From the NCBI GenBank assembly GCA_963680875.1, contig OY804579.1:48820536-48884535 (forward strand): a stretch of DNA of 64,000 nt, in the 5' to 3' direction. The stretch is from Bathymodiolus brooksi (taxonomy: Eukaryota > Mollusca > Bivalvia > Mytilida > Modiolidae). The notes under the pieces were generated by a model. The model was not told the origin of the DNA. It saw nothing but the letters and a program-made list of their open reading frames with translations, and made no database searches. Positions 1-10,344 of this stretch are shown piece after piece. Position numbers and translations under genes: made by a program. How positions within the stretch are numbered: the stretch's first letter is position 1; the number at the start of each line of letters is the position of its first letter.

Positions 1-74
1 TTTTTGGGGACATGTTCTACGGAGTCTAAAAATGACATTTCAGATAAAAACATATTTGGTACCTTTGATTGTTG

Positions 75-420
75 TTCAACGCCAATTCAGCAATTTTTCA
101 GCTATATCATGGCAAGAACCAGATAAGTTTCGATGAGATGATATTGAGGTCCGATTTGTACTTGACCAACACGCCAAGTTGGATTTTTATAGTGCTAGCT
201 CACTGAAACAACAGTCTTGAGGATAGACATGTCGCCGGGACACATTATTCTGATTCCGAGCCAACCAGTCTTTGCTCTTTCTCCATAATGTTGCATGCTT
301 AGTGGAAAAGCAACAAATACCAATTATATCGTCTTTGTTTTGACGCGACCGCGGCTCAAACCCACCATCTACCGCACTCGAGGCAAGCACGCTCACCATT
401 ACGCCACAATGCGGTTGAAT
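75..420 (-). mobile_element. tRNA-headed SINE, copy A
   Basis: Read on the minus strand, the head near 350-420 contains a perfect A-box-like 'tggcgtaatgg' and a B-box-like 'gggtttgagcc', as expected of a tRNA-derived RNA polymerase III promoter. The body contains the segment 'tgctgtttcagtgagctagc' and ends near 75 in 'gctgaaaaattgctgaattg' followed by a 'ggcgtt'-type tail. This layout matches mollusc SINEs with a conserved core. It abuts a retroelement 3' tail at 421. The orthologous SINE in copy B (from 13424) is interrupted by another insertion and lacks its A-box. Confidence 0.75.
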
Positions 421-610
421 TAAGAAGAGGTAATCAGATTTTGTAAATCGAAGAAGAACAGACAACACAATGGCCAAAAGAAAAAGGACAAAAAACGATC
501 TACAAAACATTACACATAAAACTAAAGATCGAGTAACACGAACCCCACTAAAACCGGGGGTGAACTCGGGTGTTCCGGAAGGGTTAGTAATTTCTGTAGA
601 ACCTGTATCA
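421..610 (-). mobile_element. Retroelement 3' tail (permuted PLE type), inverted
   Basis: The minus strand reads 'cttccggaacacccgag', then 'gtggggttcgtgttactcg', then a T/G-rich stretch ending in 'ttggccattgtgttgtctg'. Similar tails occur at 7845-7990, 14111-14300, 23030-23185 (minus), 9435-9620, 24620-24810, 45810-46120 and 49905-50300 (plus). At 49905 the tail directly follows a reverse-transcriptase C-terminus, which identifies it as the 3' untranslated region of that element. It is non-coding, and open frames across it are incidental. Confidence 0.65.
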
Positions 611-639
611 CTCAGTCCAGTATAAAGTCAACTGAAACG

Positions 640-1200
640 GTCGGGAAAGGAAAATTACTTACAGCGTGGCATCAACTTAAAGTGTGTCTCAAAGACAAAA
701 GGGAGACTACTGGATACGAGAATTAGGGACTGCAACACCCTATGGTTGTAATGACAAAATTAATGGTATAGGTATCCTACCTGTAGATCGGTGAAAGTGG
801 TGGATATTTTCAACTCCACTCCTCGACGTAAACGAAGCCATGGTCATCGTCATTATACATTCCCTATACTTCATGATGTTTCACTAAATGTCCTTCTACC
901 ATTTATGCAGAAACCGTTGGGTATGCATCACCTTCGCTCGAATCTATTTTCACTAACCCTTTCAAAACTACATGCCTTGTACAACTCTTGTTTGGAAAAC
1001 CAATATAAAAATCCGAATTCAAATGAATACAAACTTACAGCAATCATCTTGGATAGTGTCGGTCACAGTTTTTTTTAAAAACCTATTGGCATTAAGAAAG
1101 ATGATATAGACAAACGTTCCTTTCTGAAACTGTCGTTTGCCAACGAAGATCTTGATGCTATTAACTTAAGCAATATCCTCCATCACAAATCAGTCAAGTC
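640..1200 (+). pseudogene. N-terminal fragment of a permuted (Naiad-like) Penelope-like retroelement
   Basis: In frame pieces, the plus strand encodes 'GDYWIRELGTATPYGCND' (about 700-755), then 'PRRKRSHGHRHYT' within a 95-codon open stretch at 791-1078, then 'KRSFLKLSFANEDLDAI' and 'LSNILHHKSV' (about 1115-1195). The first motif matches the end of a GIY-YIG nuclease domain; compare 'RESFWIRKLKTLSPNGIN' at the C-terminus of the canonical PLE at 40859-43051. Here the motif lies N-terminal to the rest, as in the Naiad clade of PLEs, which carry GIY-YIG at the N-terminus. Stops and frameshifts break the frame, and the reverse transcriptase is absent. The family assignment is from memory and was not searched. 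Confidence 0.55.
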
Positions 1201-1564
1201 TGATGATGATCAAATTCTTAGTACCGAACTTATGACACATGTCGAATACTTGGTCAATACATAATTCAAATGGAAAGAGAGACAACTCTATATCATCTTC
1301 ACTAGCACAACATAAAGCGGCATATTCACGAGTTCGTACCAATCCAAAATACAGTAAATATTTCGCATATGACGAGTTAATGCAACCGTATAAATTTAAT
1401 GGTAAATATTGTTATACAAAACAAAGGATCACAATTTCACGACTTTAACGAAAACAATGACTTTCCATGTAGCTGAAAATGAAAGAAAATTCACATGACA
1501 TTAGGTTAAAGGTCAAACGTAGCTCGACCCTTTATTTTACAGGGAAATTACATATCCTTAGCAG
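1201..1564 (+). other. Unassigned sequence after the PLE fragment
   Basis: A 69-codon open stretch at 1239-1448 includes 'NPKYSKYFAYDELMQPYKF'. The matching copy-B region (about 14890-15110) has an in-frame stop at the equivalent tyrosine/glutamine position, so it is not a conserved reading frame. Homology to the retroelement stops at about 1200. I recognise no function. Confidence 0.4.
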
Positions 1565-1690
1565 CAAGACCACTGGCCGCCGGGGTTATTGTACTACTAT
1601 TATTTCTAAGGAAATGTGTCTATTATAAAAGTAGGACGAACACTAGCCGGCAGGTTAATTGTACTATTATTATTTTTAAGGAAATTCATC
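1565..1690 (+). repeat. 68-bp repeat, two units in copy A
   Basis: Two units, at about 1577 and 1648, share 'ttattgtactactattatt' and 'taagtaggacgaacactag'-type sequence, separated by about one 68-bp period. The first unit has the variant 'gccgccggggttattg' and the second 'ggcaggttaattgtactat'. The same variants form the first and last units of the 16-unit array in copy B, so this is either the pre-expansion state or a contracted one. Confidence 0.85.
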
Positions 1691-1863
1691 TAACTTTATC
1701 CTTTGTATTCTTACTGTGGTTTTGTTATGTCTACTATGATTTTCAATTACAAATGGCGTTCATGTCATCCTTAGAGCGCATACCCGATGACAAAATGGAG
1801 CGTCACAACGCCACCATCTCCATGCCAATTTCTCCATGTTTATCCTTTACAAAAGATAAATAG
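1681..1863 (+). CDS. Candidate terminal exon with one transmembrane segment (copy A)
   Basis: From a possible splice acceptor ('attatttttaag', AG at 1679-1680) a 60-codon frame runs to TAG at 1861-1863. It begins 'EIHLTLSFVFLLWFCYVYYD', a hydrophobic span long enough to cross the membrane, followed by a polar tail with an N-glycosylation sequon (NAT). Copy B (to 16489) keeps the frame and differs by a 9-bp, frame-preserving indel near 1792, which suggests coding constraint. No upstream exon or ATG was identified, so this could be a terminal exon or a chance ORF. I do not recognise the family. Confidence 0.3.
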   Translation, partial: EIHLTLSFVFLLWFCYVYYDFQLQMAFMSSLERIPDDKMERHNATISMPISPCLSFTKDK

Positions 1864-3562
1864 GGAAAACTGTATTTTATTATAGCATCCATTTTCAGCG
1901 TCGCTTGAATTACAAATAAACGATTTCTGAGAACTACATGAGCAAATCACAGCTTATGTATTTTCCATGAGAAAATAATAAAGACTTCTTTATTTTGCAT
2001 TTAATACAAAATAAAGCAATATACGTTCTACAATTAATCATGGAATGTCATGTCGTCATACAGTGTTCAGAAAAGTTATAGTACACTGAAAACGCGAAGG
2101 CATATTTTATAGAGGACACCTTTTTCCCAAGCATAAAACTGCAGACAAAATACAAACATTCTTATTCCTATTAAAACCGGAGTCACGGTTAGGTCTAAAT
2201 TCCTGGCAACAAATATAAAATTTGAAATAAACAATATACAATAAATTATAAAATAAAATAATAAGAACAAACAAATGGATCACATCACATTTATTATAAA
2301 TAATAATAACACAAACTCACAAAAACTGAGGATTAAGATCATGTGTTCATAAGATTAAAGGGGAAATACTAGTAGGTATTGGAATTATTTTTTGGGGGTT
2401 TTTGGGCCTATAAAACTAACTTATTCTTGTCATTTTTTTTATTTAAGTGCCTGTACCAAGTAGACAGGAAAGTGAGAGGTCATGTTCTCTTGTCATAACC
2501 TTCATTCTGTTATCTCATGTGCTTAACCCTATAACCTAATGTCTCATATACCTTATCCCACAAATGATATGTGTATTTAGCAAAAGAAATGTAATGCGTA
2601 TTATATTATAACTCATGTAATGAATACGCTGAACAAATAAAGAAACAAAACTCTTATAAGGTGCAAAGCTACACGACAACGCTGCTGAGTTTATTATATA
2701 TACAATCATATATAGCATTCAATGTCAAATCATAAATATTCATTATATAGTATTATTATTTTAGGAATTATCAATTTTCTCTCAAATCACATATGTAAAT
2801 ATGAAAACCAAAATGGTTATGAAAAAGAATAGCATAATGTTATCCCTAAAATAACGTCCAGTCCTATCAATCTTATAACCTTTAAAAATGGGGAGGGGGG
2901 TTGGTGGGTAATTAAAATTAACCAAAAATTTTGATGTGTACTCTTTGGCGCTGTCGTGTTGAATGACCGAAACCCCCGTTTCGCGGAAAAAACAGCCGTG
3001 CGACTAGCACGCCACCTATGCATAATGAAATACAGCAAGAGAAAATAATTTCACTCTAATTCACTGGGTTCAAACGCATCAAATTATATTATTTGTGTAT
3101 TAGGGGTATATAATTTGCCTCTTTCTAAGAATTTGAATTATTTGATTTTGGAATTGTTTCGACAGTGTTCAATCAATGTTAGCACAGAGAGTAATTAAAT
3201 GTAAACTTTCCACAAACTTTGTAATTCAAACATCAATAGGATTTCTCCTATTCTTGGCGCGTAATACACCGATAGCAGAATGAGAATCTGTATTAATAAT
3301 CCATTGGTTAATGGTAAATGTATATGTAAAGTAAAACGAACAGTAATTACATTATATAAAGTGGCAATAACAGAAAGCGCACGGTCTACGAAAAACAAAA
3401 TTACAATAATGTCATCTCAAAGCGTTGTTTACATTAAGTGATACGTAACAGTCCATATGCTATTTGAATTAATATGGCAACTAAATATAAACATGTTGTG
3501 ACACATCTACAAGGAAAATAGAAAAAAAACGTTATTAAATCATGGTCGTATATATGCTAGAT
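1864..3562. other. AT-rich region without recognisable genes (copy A)
   Basis: This region is collinear with 16490-18658 in copy B. Segments such as 'gtgcctgtaccaag' followed by 'caggaaagtgagagg' (about 2448-2485) resemble a dispersed bivalve repeat. Short minus-strand open stretches at 2076-2270, 2536-2718 and 2817-3038 have no recognisable domains, and the second is not preserved in copy B. Confidence 0.6.
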
Positions 3563-5612
3563 TCAATAATAATCGTAATCACTACTTTCGTCAGAGTCTG
3601 GTACTGTACCAGTGAATGGTATTAATGTAAGGCATTCAGGTGGAACTCTACCAACAAGAAGAACCTCACTATGTGAGGAAGCAAATTTATGAAACTTTTG
3701 ATTTATTTCCATTTTATTGGGTAGCTCATATTCTCTTCTGTCTGCTTGATCTCCTAAATCTATTATTGTGACATCCGCCGGTAACGTGGCAACATCTATT
3801 TCAGCTATGTCTTTCCGACCATACTTATATCGACAACGCTTTCGTATTTTCAAGCCGCGGAAGCGTTGGGCGGCATACAATGACGAGCAGGTTGATATAT
3901 ACCGTGATTGTCCACCACCGCTACCGTTAGCAACATGCTCTGCAACACTAAGTTGCCTATCATTTGGATTCTTGGCAACTAAACCGTCGTTTAGTATATC
4001 ATCGTTGCATAGTAGTCTGTATAGCTTTGGAAGCGTTTCCTAAAAAAAAGAATAAATACTTCTTAAATAAGAGACAAAATAAAATGTGCTTCTGTAGGTA
4101 CGAACGTAAAGAAGTCATGTACTGTAATGTGCTTGTATATGCATGTAAGTAAGAAAGTCGCATATTATGTGATTTCTGTAGAACAATATAACGTGTTTTT
4201 ACTTCTTTGAATGTGTAGAAGTCACACATTGAAAGGGACGTTTAGGCTCGTATAACTTGCTTAATGCGTCACTTTTTAATGAAATGCCTGTATCAAGACA
4301 GGAAATTGAACGTTCGTGTGTGTTAGTGTATCTATTGGCTTTGTTTCTAACGATATTTCTAATAGACTTTGGAATTGTTTCAACAGTGTGTTATTTTGTT
4401 TAATTATTTTCTCAATATAATGTAGTTATAGTTGAAACTAAGTAAAGTGGTATAATGTGTGGTTACGTATATGTAAGTAAATAAGTATGATAGGTAATTG
4501 TGTTCTCAGTATAATGTGGCCCTACATGTATGAACATAAAGGATTTGTTAATAGCCATAACTTTTCAATATAATGAATTAATGAATAATGAAACATGGCG
4601 AATTGTTATATTCGTGATTTTTTCTTCTTCAATATAATAAATTACTGATACATGAAAATGGCAAATTGTTGTATGGGTAAGTTGTTTTCCAATATAATTA
4701 AATAAATGATAAATAAAAAGGGAAAATTCGAATATGCGTGAGTTTTCTCTCTCAATTTAATAAGTAAGTCATGCATACAAATGGCAAATTGTGTTTTTAT
4801 AAAACTTCGAATACATTATTAAACTTTAAACTGATCATCATATCAATTTGGAAGGTTGATAATTATATGTGAATTCATTTTTTATGTTTTTTGTTTTTCG
4901 TTTTTACAAAAAAAAGAAGATTTTTTTATTGCCCTATTAGTTAATATCAATCGTATGGTTAACTTTATTCAGTATTCATCGTGTGATTTCAATTTAAGAA
5001 ATGCTAAAATTGTATATTGTTAATGAAAACAGTTAATACCGCCTCTGGTCTTTTAATTACTGTGGCAGTCGATGCGGATGCTGAAGGACCTTGTTCATCT
5101 GTTTCATCTTGTGTACTACTGGCTGTATGTGATTGGTCCTGATTTGCAACATTCACTTCTACGTCGTCATTTTCGCTTTCACATTTACCAATTTCAGACG
5201 CCACTGTATCCGTCAGGGTACCTGTGTAATCATTCTGGTCAACATTTTCTTCTATTCTATTCACATGCTCATTTGATATTTCATCTTCTTCATTTTCCTG
5301 TCTGACCTCCTGGTCAGATGCGTTTATCTCAGGCGTGCTTTCTTCAAGTTTAGATTTCTTGGAATGCTGTTCTTCATTTGTGATAGAAACCACGTGCTCG
5401 TTCTTTCGTTTTAAAGGATTTGTTGAATTGCTTTGATACTCGTTATTTGTATGATCATTTGACTCATTTGATTGGCTATCCCCAGGAGAAATTTCGTCGC
5501 TCCCAGCATTCCTCACAGTACTGTCACCGGTCAACTTTTCAACGCTATTATCAACTTCTGCTGCACTGGTATTTCTCGGACAACATAGATCAGTTTTATA
5601 TTCCTGATCCAT
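3563..5612 (-). CDS. Two-exon ADP-ribosyltransferase-fold-like protein, copy A
   Basis: Exon 1 is 5612-5040 (191 codons) with ATG in good context (aacATGG). The intron is 5039-4040, with donor GCG|GTATTA and acceptor ttttttttag|GAA, phase 0. Exon 2 is 4039-3563 (158 codons plus TGA), giving 349 residues. Residues 1-191 are acidic and Ser/Asn/Glu-rich, so probably disordered, with clustered basic segments 'LKRKN' and 'SKKSK' that resemble a bipartite nuclear signal. Exon 2 encodes a compact domain: 'LPKLYRLL', '[10 protein letters not shown]', 'SRYISTCSS', 'EIDVATLPADVTIIDL' and '[14 protein letters not shown]'. The order Arg, then Ser-Thr-x-Ser-like, then Glu resembles R-S-E ADP-ribosyltransferases. 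That function is inferred from motif order only. The C-terminus is an acidic 'DSDESSDYDYY'. Conservation of both exons and splice sites in copy B supports a real gene. Confidence 0.7.
4040..5039 (-). other. Intron of the ART-like gene (copy A)
   Basis: The 1000-bp intron is AT-rich. It contains loosely repeated segments near 4560-4790 with the theme 'caatataataaattac' followed by 'aaatggcaaattg', spaced roughly 60-80 bp apart. The equivalent intron in copy B holds fewer of these and a SINE. No other coding potential is evident. Confidence 0.6.
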
Positions 5613-5879
5613 GTTCTTTATCTCTCCTTTGTTAACTATGATCTACAATTCGATAAGTGAGATAGTATCATGTATTTCTTAAAATTAACGCTAATGTATG
5701 CTGTTGATGCATAACAACAGTGTCAGTAAATACCTTATATATGCAATATTAGTGCAGTGTTTTAAAATGAAATATAATGTTTATGTTTATAAGGTTTAGA
5801 TACTGGGACAAAGTAGAGGTTTACGGAGCCATTCCTCGGTTGTCCGCCAAAACGTTATATTATAAAGATACTGCATGAA

Positions 5880-6240
5880 TAAATCTTACAGAATACACAA
5901 GGAACATTCCAGAGATATATGCAACATTGGGCACAAGACACAGAACATAGAAAAAAAAGAAAAAAACCCAGAAAATTAAAATGATGAGCAACACAGACAC
6001 CACCACAAACCTGGACTTGAACGAACGTCGATAAGTAAAGGCTTTTGGTGCAATGAGTGAAGCATAGATATATAAAATGATAGGAACAGATTGATCTTTG
6101 AAATAAGGTGGAACATAGCTCTGACATATTTATTATGTAGGATATCACCCATGTTGATGGCATCCAAACCTTTGTTAGCAAAAAAAAATGTGGAGTAAAG
6201 ATCGATTTTCCTTTTCATTGTATATGTGCAATCTAAGTCA
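5880..6240 (-). pseudogene. Permuted PLE N-terminal fragment joined to its 3' tail (copy A)
   Basis: The minus strand encodes 'FANKGLDAINMGDIL', matching 'FANEDLDAINLSNIL' in the fragment at 640-1200. After a frame change it encodes 'PPYFKDQSVPII', a continuation typical of the same RT family. The sequence then passes directly into a tail 'gtgtctgtgttgctcatc' and 'ctgtgtcttgtgcccaatg'. The reverse transcriptase is missing, so this is an internally deleted copy. Its tail (about 5900-5995) resembles the 56-bp minisatellite unit. Confidence 0.5.
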
Positions 6241-6789
6241 GTTTGTACAGAGCACATCCTATTACGTCCCCTCCCTAATTTACTCTTGTATAGCAGTGAT
6301 ACTATTTTGACCACCACAAGGGAAGTAACTCCAATAAAAAAACATATAATTTTGAAATCAAATAGAGAATGTGCCAATGGTAATCAAACAGACATAAATC
6401 CGAAATATGTCTAAATTTAAAAACATGACGTGTTATTAATTTATTGGGTTTTTTTCAATCGTAGACAGATTCGTGTTGAGGATCGAAACTCTATGAGACG
6501 AATTAATCAAAATCCAAGGCGTTGGTCTCAATATACAACCTAGAAAAACTACTGTGGGCCACTTTTCTACAAATTTTAAAATGGAAATCTTTTCGTAAAA
6601 CATACAAATACCTAATCAAGATCGTAGACAAATGTTAACATTTCATAATTTTTGACAGTTGATGACTATTTCGAACTGTTCCAATAGTTATGACGTAAAA
6701 AGTACGATCGGGCAACTTTAGCTACGAACAATATTTGAATGGCATCATAACAATCTTGTAGATAAAAGAAAACAACATTATCCATAATT

Positions 6790-7045
6790 TACGTTTGGTC
6801 CATTTTCGGACCAATGAATCTTCTGATTAATAGGCCTTCGCATTAATTGACATTCGGATCAGTGGTCTTACGGGGTAATGGACATTCGGAGCAAAGAACC
6901 GGCTCTCGGAATAATGAACATTTGGAGCAAAGAACCGGCTCTCGACCTAATGAACCTTCGGAGCAAAGAACCGGCTCTCGGACTAATAAACCTTCGGTGC
7001 AAAGAACCGGCTTTCGGATTAATGAACCTTCGAACCAATGGTGTG
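6790..7045 (+). repeat. 36-bp tandem repeat (copy A)
   Basis: About four good 36-bp units share 'ggagcaaagaaccggctct' followed by 'cggactaatgaaccttc', with degenerate units on the left. Because 36 is divisible by three, the array is open on both strands (6847-7065 plus, 6843-7070 minus) and would encode a 12-residue repeat. No signal favours translation. Copy B has one extra unit that includes a short insertion. Confidence 0.85.
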
Positions 7046-7844
7046 TAGTTGAACTGTTCTCATAGGACATTGTTGGGTCTGCATATCCTTAACATAAAAT
7101 AGCATGCTTTAATATACTGAAACTCGTTACAGGTTAAATCACTAAAGTTGGTACGTGTAGTAAATATGCAACTTGTTATAATAGTATACTTCCTGAATCT
7201 ATATTAAGAAATTATTTAGCTAAAACATATGGTCTAACATATCGTATGTTATTTCATATCAGTTTAAAAACAAAACTTACCTTTACTTCAACTCGGATGA
7301 GATTCTGTTAAATGGTTTAAATCGTAACTTATATACATAAATACCATTTAATAGAATTCAAGAATATCATGTTTTACTTTCGGTTTCAATATAATTTTCA
7401 TTTTCGGAAAACCAATTTTTATAAAAACTTAATGTGGGTCTGCATATCCTCGTCACATTTACCAGTACTATTGTTAACTACCCACTGTATTCTCAATGAA
7501 GTGTCAAGGTTAAATACCTATATACTTAATAATAAAATGCTATCTGTATTTAGATTAGCGTCATTGTTGTTGAACTAAAATGTGCACTTGGTCACTGTTG
7601 AATGCTTAAGATATTTGTTTTTCCCCAATTTTTCCGAGATCCTCTGTCCACACATGCATGAGGACTCTCCTTATATGCAAATCGGTAGTTAAATCGAACA
7701 AATTCTGAGAAAAGAAAGTTAAGTACCTATGTTAAAATTAAACAAAACTTTGAATTTGAAAACTATTTGACTGCTGTTAAGAATACATACCTATTGGAAA
7801 TCTGTGTGCAAATTAAGAAGGGTTTGAAGATACCAAAGGGGTAA

Positions 7845-7990
7845 TCATAATCCGTAAATCGAAGAACAGACAACACAATGGCCAAAAGAAAAAGAACAAA
7901 AGGACAAACAACGATCTACAAAATATACACAAAAAGATCGAGTAACACGAACCCCAATAAAAGCCGGGGTGAGATCAAGTGCTCAGGAAC
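7845..7990 (-). mobile_element. Retroelement 3' tail, inverted (copy A, second site)
   Basis: The sequence resembles 421-610, with 'acaacacaatggccaaaag' and 'cgagtaacacgaacccc' in the same order. It is shorter and ends at 'gtgctcaggaacgaatc'. The homologous copy is at 23030-23185. Confidence 0.6.
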
Positions 7991-8199
7991 GAATCAATTA
8001 TGATACACAAAATGCTTAACTTTGCAATAATTAAATATAGAACACCAATTCTTTTATTTATTGAATTCAGAAGACAATATATGTCTTAACCCTGTTGTTA
8101 AATTTATAAAAGATAATATGTAACCTAGTCACATGCTATACGGGTAGTATCTTTTTGTTGAAATATGAACACTATTAATACTTATCGTTTATGAGATGT

Positions 8200-8345
8200 A
8201 CTCGATACAATATTATGTGATAAAGTTTGTCTCTGACTTGCGGCAGATCGGCGGTTTTTTCCGACTTCCTCTACCAATTACACTGACCACCACGAAATAG
8301 CTGAAATATAGTTGAAAGTGGCGTTAAACACCATAACCCCTAACC
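8200..8345 (+). mobile_element. SINE core and tail (copy A)
   Basis: The core reads 'gtactcgatacaatattatg', then 'gacttgcggcagatcgg', then 'accaccacgaaatagctgaa' and 'gaaagtggcgttaaacacc', followed by a 'ataacccctaacc' tail. The same core occurs at 11818-11985, 19445-19626, 23395-23540 and 38945-39115. No tRNA head is visible here, so the copy is 5'-truncated. Confidence 0.7.
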
Positions 8346-8865
8346 TTGTTCATGACGAAAACAGGCTTACAAACAATAAATCATGCCAGGTTAAAAAGGT
8401 AGCAGTGAGATGGACCTATGGATTATATTAGATTTCGGCAGGAAAACGAGGATAAAATGGATAGAACATGAACACTTTGCCTTGCAACGGGCCCACAACG
8501 ACCACTATCCACAAGCTATCGCTTATTAGGAGCTGTTGTAATGTGTCTCTTACATAGAAGGCGGGCAACATTCTAAATACAATAGTCAATTATTTACGTC
8601 CCGTTTTAGGGGCGAGATGTGTATTTGATTTATACAGCACAACTACAAAACTAGCGGATGCCCCTTTCGGAGGGAGCGTTACCACGTTACAGATAAACAA
8701 CGTCGTATGTTTTATATCTCTGGGTTCCAATGGGGACTTTCGTAGTTTTGTATTACATTTCCTCATTACATACAGTGTCTGTAGTCTATATTTGTACATA
8801 TTTATTGGTCATTTTGTTATCGTTACATTAGCATAAGAGAAACTTATGTCTTTTATACAAGTATG
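8346..8865. repeat. Near-identical block shared by the two duplicates (copy A)
   Basis: By eye I find no substitution between this stretch and about 23534-24055, apart from a small length difference at the right end ('ttttatac' against 'ttatac'). Flanking parts of the duplication differ by several percent with many indels. The cause may be functional constraint, recent gene conversion or a younger local exchange. Confidence 0.75.
8590..8799 (-). CDS. Hypothetical 69-residue ORF inside the identical block (copy A)
   Basis: A minus-strand ATG-to-TAA frame of 69 codons begins 'MYKYRLQTLYVMRKCNTKL' and is basic, with a hydrophobic 'ASASFVVVLY' segment. It is identical to 23785-23994, but the surrounding non-coding DNA is equally identical, so conservation does not prove coding. 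I recognise no domain, and it may be part of an exon, a repeat or chance. Confidence 0.2.
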   Translation of the reverse strand: MYKYRLQTLYVMRKCNTKLRKSPLEPRDIKHTTLFICNVVTLPPKGASASFVVVLYKSNTHLAPKTGRK

Positions 8866-8869
8866 TGAG

Positions 8870-9100
8870 TGAGTGATTGTTATTTTGCGCCAATTGAGCA
8901 TTTCTTTCATCTATATCATGGTGAGAACAAGCTACATTCAATGAAGATGATGCCCGCATGTACCAGACCAACACAAAAACCAGAGAAGCAATAAATACCA
9001 ATTACAGTCTTTTCGTTTGACCCGGCAACGGCTCGAACCCACGATCTCCACATTCGAGGCGTGCACGCTGGCCATTATACAGCTGATGCGGTTGCTTCTT
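8870..9100 (-). mobile_element. tRNA-headed SINE (copy A, second)
   Basis: On the minus strand the head near 9030-9095 has a consensus B-box 'gggttcgagcc' and an A-box-like 'agctgtataatggcc', with tRNA-like sequence between. The 3' part ends near 8875 in 'ggcgcaaaataacaatcact', a variant of the SINE tail. The homologous SINE is at 24060-24285. Confidence 0.7.
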
Positions 9101-9189
9101 TATATTTGATCATAAACGGATTTTGAAGCTTTTTTTATTAAAGCATTTTTACATACAGTACCAATAACTTCTCACTATTTATAAGAGCA

Positions 9190-9260
9190 TTACCGCCGCG
9201 ATATAGCTGAAAAATTGTTGAAAGTGGCGTTAAGCACCATAACCCTAATCCCTTAAGAGC
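9190..9260 (+). mobile_element. SINE 3' fragment with CCCTAA-like tail (copy A)
   Basis: 'gccgcgatatagctgaaaa' is followed by 'gaaagtggcgttaagcacc' and the tail 'ataaccctaatccctta'. Only the last part of the SINE core is present. The copy-B equivalent is 24385-24450. Confidence 0.6.
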
Positions 9261-9434
9261 ATTATCGACTTCGTCATTTTTTTCAGTCGTTGAATGAATT
9301 CCATTAATATATATCTTATATTTAGCATGTGAATAACTACATTTTTAACATTATACTTCAGTAATTGCAAGATATCCACCTGTTATTATTTTGTTTTTAT
9401 CAATTCTTACCTATTTCTCTAATTAAATGAGATT

Positions 9435-9620
9435 CTGTTCAGTGGCATACGTTTTGTTCCCCACCAACTATCATTCCCGGATGCTTGTGGGTTTCTGTTG
9501 CTCTTTTGTTTTCCGTGTATTGTTTTGTTTGTCCTGTTTGGTTTGACCATTGTATTGTCTGTTCTTAGTCGAGTTACGCCTTCTGGTTACACCTTTGTTA
9601 TCTTTAAGCTTGTCAAATGT
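9435..9620 (+). mobile_element. Retroelement 3' tail, direct orientation (copy A)
   Basis: The plus strand has 'tcattcccggatgcttgtg', 'ggtttctgttgctcttttg' and 'accattgtattgtctgttc', in the order of the 3' tail at 49905-50300. Hydrophobic ORFs across it (9498-9683, 9550-9825) reflect its T-richness and are not genes. The homologous copy is at 24620-24810. Confidence 0.55.
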
Positions 9621-10344
9621 AAATGTACCATGCATATACACGTACAACGATACGAAATTAGATTATGTCATACTGTTATATAGTTTTGTATTTTCACTTT
9701 CGTTTCTTCCAACAATATTCAACTTTCATTCAGAAAATTATACTTCTAAACTCAAATATGAATTATGTCGTCATTTGACGAGTATACATTTTAGATTCAA
9801 TAAAGTGTTTAGTACATATGTATAACAATGGATTCGGTGAGGACGTATTTTGGTCTGCAGTAACAAGATCTGTAGTTAAATCTTTCACAGATCCACCAAC
9901 AGCTGTTTTATAATTCAGTCAATGTCATCATATGTAAATGATGTATATACTTATTTTAATATCGCTATACATAGGAATTAACACCTGACATATTAACATC
10001 AAACGAAATTTTGACTATCTTTAATCCGTTTCGAGGTGGTGTATAATGTTTGTGTGTAGTCTACATTTTACAATAGGTAGTATTTATCTTGTAAATAATT
10101 TTCTGGGTTTTGTCTATTCAATTTGTTGTATAACTTGCAACTAGTTGTTAGTTGCTTGTTAGCATATAAGAAACATTATAATTGAAATCATATTTAGAAA
10201 TTTTACTTTAAAGTTATTTCTTTATATGTTTACCAACAATATATAGCCTGTTCAAGATTTGTAGTAAACAAATTGCATATCCATTATTAATAACTACCCA
10301 ATACAAAACCTGGGTTCATCCTCCGTTGTTTTTTTTGTGTGTGT

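Noticed and set aside
340..420. tRNA gene on the minus strand
   Set aside because: A- and B-boxes are present, but the acceptor stem does not close convincingly and the sequence continues into a SINE body. The same holds at 9030-9095 and 38858-38933.
2940..3015. tRNA-like sequence around 'gccgtgcgactagcacgcc'
   Set aside because: Only weak box-like motifs are present, no cloverleaf could be drawn, and copy B carries a deletion through it.
5072..5635. Plus-strand ORFs of 77 and 71 codons
   Set aside because: They are antisense to exon 1 of the ART-like gene, whose splice sites and conservation support the minus strand.
7369..7578. 69-codon ORF conserved at 22559-22768
   Set aside because: The copies differ only by a few substitutions, as does the surrounding non-coding DNA. 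The composition is AT-driven with no domain, so conservation reflects the duplication.
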